From: DATKMG01 sp035541995
Lineage (GTDB): Bacteria > Acidobacteriota > Terriglobia > Versatilivoradales > Versatilivoraceae
Direction of reading: 5' to 3'
DNA: 5,697 bases
Assembly (NCBI GenBank): GCA_035541995.1
Contig: DATKMG010000076.1
Location: 1 to 5,697 of the forward strand
Each line of letters starts with the position of its first letter. Within the stretch, counting starts at the first letter, position 1. A program made the position numbers and the translations under genes. Positions 1 through 4,962 of the stretch are shown here, piece after piece. The notes beneath the pieces were generated by a model, which was not told the DNA's origin, searched no databases, and saw only the letters and a list, made by a program, of their open reading frames with translations.

Positions 1-369
1 ACGCCGATAGGATTTGAATTCCAGTTGATCGACGATCAGGCCAACGAAGATGCTCAGAGTGGGCCAACCCGGGTTACCGGTGCCTTGTATGATCTGATAG
101 GTCCGAGCCAAAGACCTGTCCACCCTCCTGGTCATTTCAACGATGGCAGGATCGTGGTCCAAGGCTTGCATATCGAACACTGGATCAACGAAACAAAGGT
201 GCTGGAGTTTGAAAGGGGGAGCCAGGAATTCAAAGCCAGTGTCACTCGCAGCAAGTTTGCCAAAATGGAGGGATTTGACTCAGTCAGCCGTGGCCATATC
301 GATCTGCAGGACCACGGTGGCGAAATCTGGTTTCGAAACATCAAGATCCGGTTGTTGGACGCCAATTGA
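1..369 (+). CDS. DUF1080 (3-keto-disaccharide hydrolase) domain protein, C-terminal part
   Basis: The frame is open from base 1 and stops with TGA at 367-369, so 122 C-terminal residues are visible and the start lies outside the window. The order of motifs fits the end of a DUF1080 domain (PF06439): GFEFQLIDD, then GALYDLI, then the region with FNDGRIVVQG and HIEHWIN, then SKFAKMEGF, and a closing GHIDLQDHGGEIWFRNIKIR. The family has a concanavalin-like jelly-roll fold, acts on 3-keto-glycosides or related sugars, and is usually exported. The protein ends a few residues after the last conserved strand, so the C-terminus looks natural and carries no extra domain. A TTG at 25 could be mistaken for a start, but conserved domain sequence already precedes it. 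The gene converges on the dehydrogenase at 592-1554. The family call is from remembered motif patterns; the exact substrate cannot be told. Confidence 0.9.
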   Translation, partial: TPIGFEFQLIDDQANEDAQSGPTRVTGALYDLIGPSQRPVHPPGHFNDGRIVVQGLHIEHWINETKVLEFERGSQEFKASVTRSKFAKMEGFDSVSRGHIDLQDHGGEIWFRNIKIRLLDAN

Positions 370-497
370 GACCGCTCCATGACCTTTTTAAGTCACTGCC
401 GCGGATGAAAATGGCAGTCATGGGGAGAGCGTGGGAGCCGTTCATGGGACCGCTGTCCCCCGAGCGGCGACCTATTTGACCCTGGTCACCTCCACGA

Positions 498-517
498 CGG
501 GTGACGGCGATCACCCG
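498..517. repeat. Small inverted repeat between convergent genes
   Basis: CGGGTGA (498-504) and TCACCCG (511-517) are exact reverse complements separated by six bases. A second small hairpin, GGGAC/GTCCC at 446-459, lies upstream. Both sit in the 222-bp gap between the stop of the DUF1080 gene and the stop of the minus-strand dehydrogenase, where transcription from both sides should end. Neither has a T-run on either strand, so neither is a canonical intrinsic terminator. Nothing else was recognised in 370-591. Confidence 0.4.
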
Positions 518-591
518 CGCGGCGGCCACCTTAAGCCTGCATTTTCATAGAAGAAATCCCTTTTCCAGGATCATCGTGTTAACAGTTTTCC

Positions 592-1554
592 CTAATCATC
601 AGAGTTCACCAAGATCACCTTCAAAACCCCCGGCTTTTGGGCTGTTTCAAAGGCTTCCACGGCGGACTCCAAAGGAAACCGATATTGCAGTAACGGGGTG
701 GGATCGACCCGCTTCTCATGCAAGAGCCCCAACGCTGCTTCGAAACGGCCACACCGGGAGCCTACCACCGTAATCTCATCCACTACGAGAGGGGCAGGAT
801 TGAATGGGATTTCGCCGTGGAAGGTCGATTTCAGGATGATCGTACCTCGTGGCCTGATGAGGCGAAGCGCCTGCTCCCAGCCCTGGGGAGAACCGGAGGC
901 TTCCACGACAAAATCGAAGCTGCGAGTCCTTTTCTCGGATGAATCTTCCAGTAACGTCTCCACGTTGAACGTCTTTAATAGTTTCATTTTAGCGGGATGC
1001 CGCCCTATCAGCGCAAGTGAGCAACCCGTCTGGCTGAGGACCATGCTGACCAGCAAGCCTAACTTACCATCTCCCAAGACTGCAACACTGTCCTCCGGGC
1101 GAATCCGAACCTGATCCAGGATCTCACAGGCAGCGGCTAACGGTTCTACGAAGACTGCTGCATCATCAGATATTGACTGAGGAACAACATGTAGGCTCTC
1201 TTCAGGAACAAAAAAAGACTCCTGAAATGAACCGTCCCGGCCCAAGATTCCCAGGACAGTGCGAGAAGGACAGTGACGTCCCAACCCCTTGCGGCAATAG
1301 GAGCATTGTCCGCAAGCTGCGTTAATCTCACCGACAACTCGCTTCCCCACCAAGGCAGGATTGCGGGATGCTTTTACCAAGCCCACAAATTCATGTCCCA
1401 GCACCCCCTGAAACCTAAAATATCCGCGAGTAATCTCAAGGTCAGTGTTGCAAATCCCGGCCTTGAGCAACCGAATAAGAGTCTCGCCCCCAGTGAAAGG
1501 TGGCTCAGGGCGCTCCTGCACTCTCAACCTTCCATCGAATACGACTGCCTTCAT
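592..1554 (-). CDS. Zinc-dependent medium-chain alcohol dehydrogenase-like protein
   Basis: This 320-residue protein is a member of the medium-chain dehydrogenase/reductase (MDR) superfamily, zinc type: an N-terminal GroES-like catalytic domain followed by a Rossmann cofactor domain. Likely catalytic zinc ligands are Cys35 (in GICNTDLE) and His54-Glu55 (in GVLGHEFVG), with Glu137 in the FVEPLA stretch as a further candidate. Cys81, Cys84, Cys87 and Cys95 form the usual structural zinc lobe. The dinucleotide loop is GDGKLG at 161-166. The family oxidises alcohols or polyols, or reduces the corresponding carbonyls, with NAD(P) in the cytoplasm; the substrate cannot be deduced. At 320 residues it is slightly shorter than typical members (about 340-350). 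Strand 2 ends in IGRHP without an acidic residue, which may favour NADP. The ATG at 1552-1554 is preceded on the minus strand by AAAGGCGG, a moderate ribosome site. The gene stands alone, convergent with DUF1080 and divergent from the gene at 1970. Confidence 0.93.
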   Translation of the reverse strand: MKAVVFDGRLRVQERPEPPFTGGETLIRLLKAGICNTDLEITRGYFRFQGVLGHEFVGLVKASRNPALVGKRVVGEINAACGQCSYCRKGLGRHCPSRTVLGILGRDGSFQESFFVPEESLHVVPQSISDDAAVFVEPLAAACEILDQVRIRPEDSVAVLGDGKLGLLVSMVLSQTGCSLALIGRHPAKMKLLKTFNVETLLEDSSEKRTRSFDFVVEASGSPQGWEQALRLIRPRGTIILKSTFHGEIPFNPAPLVVDEITVVGSRCGRFEAALGLLHEKRVDPTPLLQYRFPLESAVEAFETAQKPGVLKVILVNSDD

Positions 1555-1687
1555 GAGACCGCCTTTCTTGATGGACCCGGAACCCTACGATTCCCTCAGG
1601 TCAGTGCGCGCCGCTCCTGGCTAATCTCTTTCTTCCTTTCAGGACGTCCTGGGCTGTTCATGCCTGGCACTATTACTGACATTCGCA

Positions 1688-1703
1688 GAATATAATGATA
1701 TTC
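1688..1703. promoter_or_regulatory. Operator-like palindrome overlapping a TATAAT box
   Basis: GAATAT (1688-1693) and ATATTC (1698-1703) are perfect inverted arms around AATG. The plus strand contains the consensus -10 hexamer TATAAT at 1691-1696 inside the palindrome. No good -35 hexamer is visible 16-18 bases upstream. If this is a promoter it would give a leader of about 270 bases for the gene at 1970 that includes the large hairpin at 1751-1783. It may instead be a regulator binding site for either divergent gene. Confidence 0.3.
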
Positions 1704-1750
1704 GACTCCGCCACCCCTGCCGGAGTGGAGATTCTTGGGGGGACGAAAAT

Positions 1751-1783
1751 CCATGGGTGACGCGCTTTTCGCGTCACCCATGG
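1751..1783. repeat. Perfect 14-bp-arm inverted repeat (strong hairpin)
   Basis: CCATGGGTGACGCG (1751-1764) and its exact reverse complement (1770-1783) flank the five-base loop CTTTT. Either transcript would fold into a very stable hairpin. On the plus strand the hairpin is followed by CTGCTTTCC, with no T-run. On the minus strand it is followed by ATTTTCG, a weak T-run, but no minus-strand gene lies upstream of it to terminate. It may be a protein-binding palindrome, a leader structure, or a dispersed intergenic hairpin repeat. The core GGGTGACG also occurs in the smaller hairpin at 498-517. Confidence 0.8.
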
Positions 1784-1969
1784 CTGCTTTCCATTGTCCC
1801 TTCGAGACAAAGAGTTGTCACCATATTCTGCGATTATCAATTATTACACGCTTCATCGTCGGTATGGGCGAATAGCGCACTGTTCCATGTTACAAGAGTC
1901 TGTACTCCAACCGGAAGCTATGATAATTGTGGGCTATTTTGCGGGGCCAGGAAGGCGAACCGGTAAGTT

Positions 1970-2692
1970 ATGGACCAGAAACTCAAACGGAGGTTAATCT
2001 GGCTGGGGATCGTAGTGATGATAATCGGACTTCGGGTAGCTTGTGTTTTTTACCAAAGAAGCCAACCTGCTAGAGTAAGGCCCGTCACCCAGCGAACTCT
2101 GGATAAGGATTACCTGGTAGTGGTTCCCAAGTTTTACGTCGACGATCTAATTAGTGCTCGAAAACTCATCGGCAGTACACTCTGGGTAAAGGCAGGGTAC
2201 CGAGCGGCCTATTTCCAATGGGTTCCTTCGACGAAGCCTGGACCGTCCAAGCCAACACTTCTTTTCGAGCCTATGGAGAGTTTTATCGTGGGTGAAGTCA
2301 GGGAGCGGCCTGCCCCTTTAAGAAGCGGGGACCGGGAGGTCTTGTTTGTTTTCGAGAAGGGCGGCCAGTCCTTTGCAACGATCGTCGGATTCTATTCTGG
2401 AAAGGATCAAGAGTACCAGATTCAGCTTGACGACCTTTTTTTTTCTAAGAACCCTACAGAGGTTTATGCCCACTGGTCCCCGCAGGTTTGGGGAAAGGTT
2501 AGAGCCCACCAATTGGAAAAAGGCATGAGCTTTGCTCAGGTCAGCCTTTCTATCGGAGATGGGCAATTGATCACCACGGGAGCTGGCGGAGCCCAAGTTT
2601 ATGAGTTTGACCGGAAGCCGGGCGGCTTGCCAGGAAAAACTCGGGTGCGATTTGTGGACGGGAAGGTGGAAGAGATTGAGATTAGGGGATAG
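1970..2692 (+). CDS. Membrane-anchored protein of unknown function, possible BamE-like C-terminus
   Basis: The 240-residue product starts with a basic segment (MDQKLKRR) and one hydrophobic helix at about 8-28, so it is probably anchored in the inner membrane with the rest outside the cytoplasm. I do not recognise residues 30-175. The last 60 residues (GMSFAQVSLSIG at 185-196, VYEFD at 210-214, TRVRFVDGKVEEIEI at 224-238) have the spacing of a SmpA/OmlA (BamE-like) fold, which is a weak inference. The start is fixed within one codon because an in-frame TAA lies at 1964-1966; the ribosome site is poor (AGGAAGG at 1949-1955 is 14 bases away). A run of nine T at 2436-2444 lies in the coding sequence. 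The last two sense codons and the TAG stop come from the first heptamer of the array that begins at 2684. Confidence 0.8.
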   Translation: MDQKLKRRLIWLGIVVMIIGLRVACVFYQRSQPARVRPVTQRTLDKDYLVVVPKFYVDDLISARKLIGSTLWVKAGYRAAYFQWVPSTKPGPSKPTLLFEPMESFIVGEVRERPAPLRSGDREVLFVFEKGGQSFATIVGFYSGKDQEYQIQLDDLFFSKNPTEVYAHWSPQVWGKVRAHQLEKGMSFAQVSLSIGDGQLITTGAGGAQVYEFDRKPGGLPGKTRVRFVDGKVEEIEIRG

Positions 2693-2713
2693 GGGATAGG
2701 GGATAGGGGATAG
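2684..2713 (+). repeat. Left heptamer array, (AGGGGAT)x4 plus AG
   Basis: Four exact tandem copies of AGGGGAT (2684-2711) are followed by AG. Because seven is not a multiple of three, TAG occurs in all three forward frames (2690, 2697, 2704 and 2711). The reverse strand has no stop in any frame through the array. It overlaps the last three codons of the upstream gene and is inverted relative to the array at 3233-3257. Confidence 0.95.
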
Positions 2714-2783
2714 ATGCCTGGGATCATGAGTCACACTCCCACAATGGTTTGTGTTCAAAGCACTCGGTTGGAGACGGAATGAC

Positions 2784-3158
2784 ATGCCAGCAAGTAGTTA
2801 CAGGGATCTAAGAGCATGGCAAGTTGCCATAGAAGTGGCGGAACTTGTCTATCGATACACGAAAGACTTCCCCAAGTATGAGGTCTATGGGCTGGCTAGC
2901 CAAATGCAGAGGGCGGCGGTGTCACTGCCTAGCAATATTGCAGAAGGACACGCACGAGATTCAACGAGAGAGTATCTGCACCATATTTCAATGGCACTTG
3001 GATCCCTGGCCGAATTGGAAACTCAACTGTGCCTGGCACGTAGGCTGGAGTACTTAACCTTGAATACGTCCGATTGTATTGACAATAAAGTAGAAGAATT
3101 GGGAAGGACTCTGCGGGGTCTTCAAAAGTCACTTAAAGGCAAGCTCCAGAGTTTCTGA
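2784..3158 (+). CDS. Four-helix-bundle protein, 23S rRNA intervening-sequence (IVP/S23) family
   Basis: The 124-residue protein shows the family signature (PF05635/TIGR02436) almost from end to end: YRDLRAWQVAIE, then FPKYEVYGLASQMQRAA with VSLPSNIAEGHAR, then the REYLHH and ALGSLAELETQL stretch, and a last helix to about residue 118. Four helices are expected at about 5-29, 32-58, 60-89 and 95-118. Relatives were first seen encoded in intervening sequences of 23S rRNA genes, and the fold matches the Avd accessory protein of diversity-generating retroelements, which forms pentamers and binds nucleic acid. The cellular role of free-standing members is not established. I chose ATG at 2784 over the in-frame GTG at 2751 because GGAG lies at 2770-2773, ten bases upstream, and because family proteins begin near the S-x-RDL-x-AW motif. 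No rRNA surrounds it. It is the only gene in the repeat-bounded module. Confidence 0.93.
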   Translation: MPASSYRDLRAWQVAIEVAELVYRYTKDFPKYEVYGLASQMQRAAVSLPSNIAEGHARDSTREYLHHISMALGSLAELETQLCLARRLEYLTLNTSDCIDNKVEELGRTLRGLQKSLKGKLQSF

Positions 3159-3191
3159 GAGTGCAATTTCATGGTTAAGAGTCATTGGTGT

Positions 3192-3219
3192 CCATTTCGC
3201 TGGCGCATGGTTTTTTTTT
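3192..3219 (+). terminator. Probable intrinsic terminator after the four-helix-bundle gene
   Basis: CCAT (3192-3195) can pair with ATGG (3207-3210), with a small inner CG/CG stem (3198-3199 with 3204-3205), directly followed by nine T residues (3211-3219). The stem is weak but the T-run and its placement 33 bases after the stop codon fit a terminator. It lies inside the module and would reduce transcription from it into the GntR gene. Confidence 0.4.
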
Positions 3220-3232
3220 CGCTGCTTGCTGT

Positions 3233-3257
3233 CTATTCCCTATCCCCTATTCCCTAT
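3233..3257 (-). repeat. Right heptamer array, (CTATYCC)x3 plus CTAT, inverted
   Basis: Three tandem heptamers CTATTCC, CTATCCC and CTATTCC plus a partial CTAT form the reverse complement of the left array, with two of the units differing by one base. Read on the plus strand it has no stop in any frame (it encodes Ser-Ile-Pro-Tyr-Pro-Leu type peptides); on the minus strand it carries TAG repeatedly. Its last two bases are the A and T of the GntR start codon. Confidence 0.93.
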
Positions 3258-4221
3258 GAAGATCTGGATCAGCAAACACAGTGACGTTCCGGTACATGAG
3301 CAATTGACCACTCAGATCATACTGGCCATTACATCCGGGGAGCTAAAACCTAACCAGAGATTGCCCAGTACGCGGGCACTGGCCCGCCGGTTTGAACTCC
3401 ATTCCAATACAGTGAATAGCGCTTATAGGGACTTGGCAGGCAAAGGCTGGGTGAATATCCGAAAGGGCAGTGGGGTCTATGTTCGTACGCTCGATCAGAG
3501 AGCACATCCAGATGCGGGGTTGGAACTTGATCAACTGATTTCCACGTTCCTGAGCACAGCGCGAAAGAGGGGGTACTCGCTTAAAGAAATTCGGGATCGC
3601 ATCAAAAGCAGGCTAACGTTTCAACCCCCGGATCATTTCCTTGTAATAGAGCCGAATATCCATCTTCGGAACATCTTGATTAAGGAAATTGAACGAGCGA
3701 CCCGGTTCCGCTGCTTCGGAGTGGGCTATGAAGAGTGTGGCAGGTCGGACGTCTGGATCGGATCCATACCCGTCTCCATTTACGGCCGAGCCGACGTCGT
3801 TCAAGCCCTTTTGCCGCAGGACGTGACTTGTATCTTCCTAAAGTCCCGTTCTGTTCAGGATGAGGTCAGGCAGTTGAAAGCCCTCCCACCTTTCCTCACC
3901 ATTGCAGTGATTTCCTGCTGGACTGACTTCGTAAATTGGGCCCACGCCACGCTGGTCGCTGCGGGGATCGATCCGACGAGACTCAGTTTTCGAAACGCTT
4001 CTGAGCCAGGGTGGGAGAAGGGCCTTACCCCCGATACCTTTGTCATCACTGATATGGTCCAGCACGATAAGCTTCCGCACCATTGCCGCCGGGTGGAATT
4101 CCGGCTGATAGCCCAGCCGTCGCTCGAAGAGTTGAGATCCTTCGTCACTCAATTCCTTTCCAATGAGAATGAGCGTGTACCGGAGGAGTCTCGGGTTGCA
4201 GCCATCGATGAGAGTGTCTAA
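3256..4221 (+). CDS. GntR-family transcriptional regulator with an unassigned C-terminal domain
   Basis: The 321-residue protein begins with a GntR-type winged helix-turn-helix (about 6-76): VPVHEQLTTQI, then LKPNQRLPSTRALARRFELH, then the recognition helix around NTVNSAYRDL and the wing GWVNIRKGSGVYV. Residues 90-320 are not an aminotransferase (MocR), UTRA or FCD domain that I can recognise. The stretch PPDHFLVIEPNIHLRNILIKEI suggests an alpha/beta sensor domain, and I recall similar regulators from Acidobacteria. The DNA-binding domain is near-certain; the ligand and targets are unknown. I chose ATG at 3256 because MKIWISKHSD matches the usual start just before the first helix. An in-frame TTG at 3226 would only add ten residues encoded by the heptamer array. 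There is no Shine-Dalgarno sequence, since the bases upstream are the array itself. Likely targets are the gene itself or the membrane-protein operon at 4558. Confidence 0.9.
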   Translation: MKIWISKHSDVPVHEQLTTQIILAITSGELKPNQRLPSTRALARRFELHSNTVNSAYRDLAGKGWVNIRKGSGVYVRTLDQRAHPDAGLELDQLISTFLSTARKRGYSLKEIRDRIKSRLTFQPPDHFLVIEPNIHLRNILIKEIERATRFRCFGVGYEECGRSDVWIGSIPVSIYGRADVVQALLPQDVTCIFLKSRSVQDEVRQLKALPPFLTIAVISCWTDFVNWAHATLVAAGIDPTRLSFRNASEPGWEKGLTPDTFVITDMVQHDKLPHHCRRVEFRLIAQPSLEELRSFVTQFLSNENERVPEESRVAAIDESV

Positions 4222-4337
4222 GCTTTGAGCAAACTCGGCATTACACTGCCGGCTAATTCATAGCGATAGCGTGGAATACAGGGGGAACCGTTCAAAACAT
4301 GGCTTTACGACGGCTCTTATGAAAATGCGGTTTTCTA

Positions 4338-4403
4338 GAGGGCCGAACTCCGGGAGGCCGATGGTTCCTGTCCGCCACTACGGCCTCGTGGAACTCGGCC
4401 CTC
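4338..4403. repeat. Long nested imperfect inverted repeat
   Basis: The outer arms GAGGGCCGA (4338-4346) and TCGGCCCTC (4395-4403) are exact reverse complements, as are the inner arms GAGGCCG (4354-4360) and CGGCCTC (4381-4387). Between them the seven-base sides are equal in length and contribute three Watson-Crick pairs and one G-U pair (4349-4352 with 4389-4392). About 20 of 23 positions pair, around a 20-base loop. No T-run follows on either strand, so a simple terminator is unlikely. It could be a dispersed hairpin repeat, a leader element, or an end structure of the GntR mRNA. Confidence 0.7.
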
Positions 4404-4451
4404 CAGCACTTTCATCGACCGTGGCGACCTGAGCAGGTCATGGGTCACTCT

Positions 4452-4475
4452 TATGACACTTCAGGAAGTGTCATA
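4452..4475. promoter_or_regulatory. Perfect palindromic operator candidate
   Basis: TATGACACTT (4452-4461) and AAGTGTCATA (4466-4475) are exact reverse complements separated by CAGG. The 24-bp two-fold symmetric site lies 82 bases upstream of the start codon at 4558 and 230 bases after the GntR stop codon. Its size and symmetry fit a dimeric repressor. The neighbouring GntR protein is an obvious but untested candidate. As RNA it would also form a stable hairpin, but no T-run follows. Confidence 0.5.
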
Positions 4476-4545
4476 CCCCCAGTGGACTTGTTTGTTGAGC
4501 ATGGCTATTCTCGCACAGTGAATTGGAAGGACATGATTGACATTC

Positions 4546-4552
4546 AAGGAGG
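4546..4552 (+). promoter_or_regulatory. Strong ribosome binding site deciding the start at 4558
   Basis: AAGGAGG is a near-perfect Shine-Dalgarno sequence, five bases before the ATG at 4558. An upstream in-frame TTG at 4537 is therefore not the start; translation from it would run through the ribosome site. Confidence 0.9.
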
Positions 4553-4557
4553 AAGCC

Positions 4558-4953
4558 ATGTTTGTCACATTGCTGGGAGTCACATTTCTTATCTCTCTCA
4601 CTGTTGCGGGGATTGTTACCTGGCTATTTCATCATTCAGTTCGGGCCATCCTCGACCGAATCCTGACGAACCAGATCAGCCAGTCGTGGCTCAGGTATTT
4701 GCAGTTCGCCATTTACGTCGTAGGAATTTCCAGTGGTGTCCGCATTTGGGAACTGGAGAAGTACATCACTCCTCATCAAAACAATGAGCAGGCCCTCATG
4801 CTGAACACAGAGCGATGGGTGTTGGAGGTATACCGGACAATCGTAGGCACACTGCAAGGTGTCGCCTGGTTGCTCTTGGTGTTTTATATATTCGCGCTGG
4901 TAGCCTATGTTGCGGTCCGCATCTTTGAATCGCGTACCGCCACCGCTCGGTGA
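4558..4953 (+). CDS. Small integral membrane protein of unknown function
   Basis: The 131-residue protein has three predicted membrane helices at about 2-24, 47-63 and 96-122. The segment after the first helix (HHSVRAILDR) and the C-terminal tail (RIFESRTATAR) are basic, so both probably face the cytoplasm. That puts the N-terminus and the 64-95 loop (WELEKYITPH to TERWVLEVYR) on the outside. I do not recognise a family. The product could be a small mechanosensitive-channel-like fragment or an uncharacterised acidobacterial membrane protein, but no diagnostic motif supports either. The start is fixed by the ribosome site at 4546-4552. The next gene begins nine bases after the TGA stop, so the two are probably co-transcribed. 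Confidence 0.85.
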   Translation: MFVTLLGVTFLISLTVAGIVTWLFHHSVRAILDRILTNQISQSWLRYLQFAIYVVGISSGVRIWELEKYITPHQNNEQALMLNTERWVLEVYRTIVGTLQGVAWLLLVFYIFALVAYVAVRIFESRTATAR

Positions 4954-4962
4954 TAAACAGAA

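Larger units (their letters stand above)
1555..1969. other. Divergent intergenic region, palindrome-rich
   Basis: These 415 bp separate the start codons of two divergent genes, so promoters for both should lie here. I see no credible protein gene. Visible structures are a 12-bp palindrome CAGGACGTCCTG at 1640-1651, a 6-4-6 palindrome with a TATAAT core at 1688-1703, an imperfect hairpin at 1711-1728, and a perfect 14-bp-arm inverted repeat at 1751-1783, which lies almost exactly midway between the two start codons. An A+T-richer stretch around 1815-1850 contains TTGTCA with AATTAT 18 bases further on, a weak plus-strand promoter candidate. Confidence 0.6.
2684..3257 (+). mobile_element. Candidate inserted module: four-helix-bundle gene between inverted heptamer arrays
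   Basis: This 574-bp segment is bounded by inverted arrays of the same heptamer and contains one gene (2784-3158) and a probable terminator. The outer repeats 2689-2714 and 3232-3257 match at 24 of 26 positions as inverted repeats. In plus-strand RNA both differences are G-U wobbles (2695 with 3251, 2709 with 3237), so the transcript can pair over all 26 positions and enclose the gene. Translation entering from either side meets stops in all three frames. The family of the enclosed protein is known from intervening sequences in 23S rRNA genes, which are also closed by a terminal stem. No transposase is present, and I found no convincing target-site duplication (flanks GAGATT and GAAGAT). That it inserted or moves is inference; the repeat architecture is directly visible. 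Confidence 0.5.
4222..4557. other. Structured intergenic region upstream of the membrane-protein operon
   Basis: No convincing protein or RNA gene is visible in these 336 bp. They hold a long nested hairpin at 4338-4403, a perfect 10-4-10 palindrome at 4452-4475, and a strong ribosome site at 4546-4552. A promoter for the operon at 4558 should lie here, but I found no clear pair of -35 and -10 hexamers. Confidence 0.6.

Noticed and set aside
1273..1695. A 140-codon plus-strand frame opposite the start of the dehydrogenase.
   Set aside because: It is antisense to a well-supported MDR gene and has no recognisable motifs or ribosome site.
1751..1783. An intrinsic terminator.
   Set aside because: No T-run follows on the plus strand, and on the minus strand the T-run is only four bases with no upstream gene to end.
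2684..2713. A CRISPR array.
   Set aside because: The units are seven bases long and directly adjacent, without spacers.
2318..2785. A 155-codon minus-strand frame crossing the unknown gene and the left array.
   Set aside because: It is antisense to a better gene, and its SPIPYPLSP-type segment is just the heptamer array read in its stop-free direction.
2684..3257. A diversity-generating retroelement, because the four-helix-bundle protein resembles Avd.
   Set aside because: There is no reverse transcriptase, no template/variable repeat pair and no variable target gene in the window.
2684..3257. An rRNA intervening sequence inside a 23S gene.
   Set aside because: The flanks are protein-coding genes, with no rRNA sequence on either side.
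2672..3265. A target-site duplication around the heptamer-bounded module.
   Set aside because: The flanks share only short AGAT-like words that are not at matching distances, so no duplication can be claimed.
4440..4787. A 115-codon plus-strand frame overlapping the membrane-protein gene.
   Set aside because: It overlaps in another frame a gene with a strong ribosome site and clear membrane helices, and has no domain features of its own.
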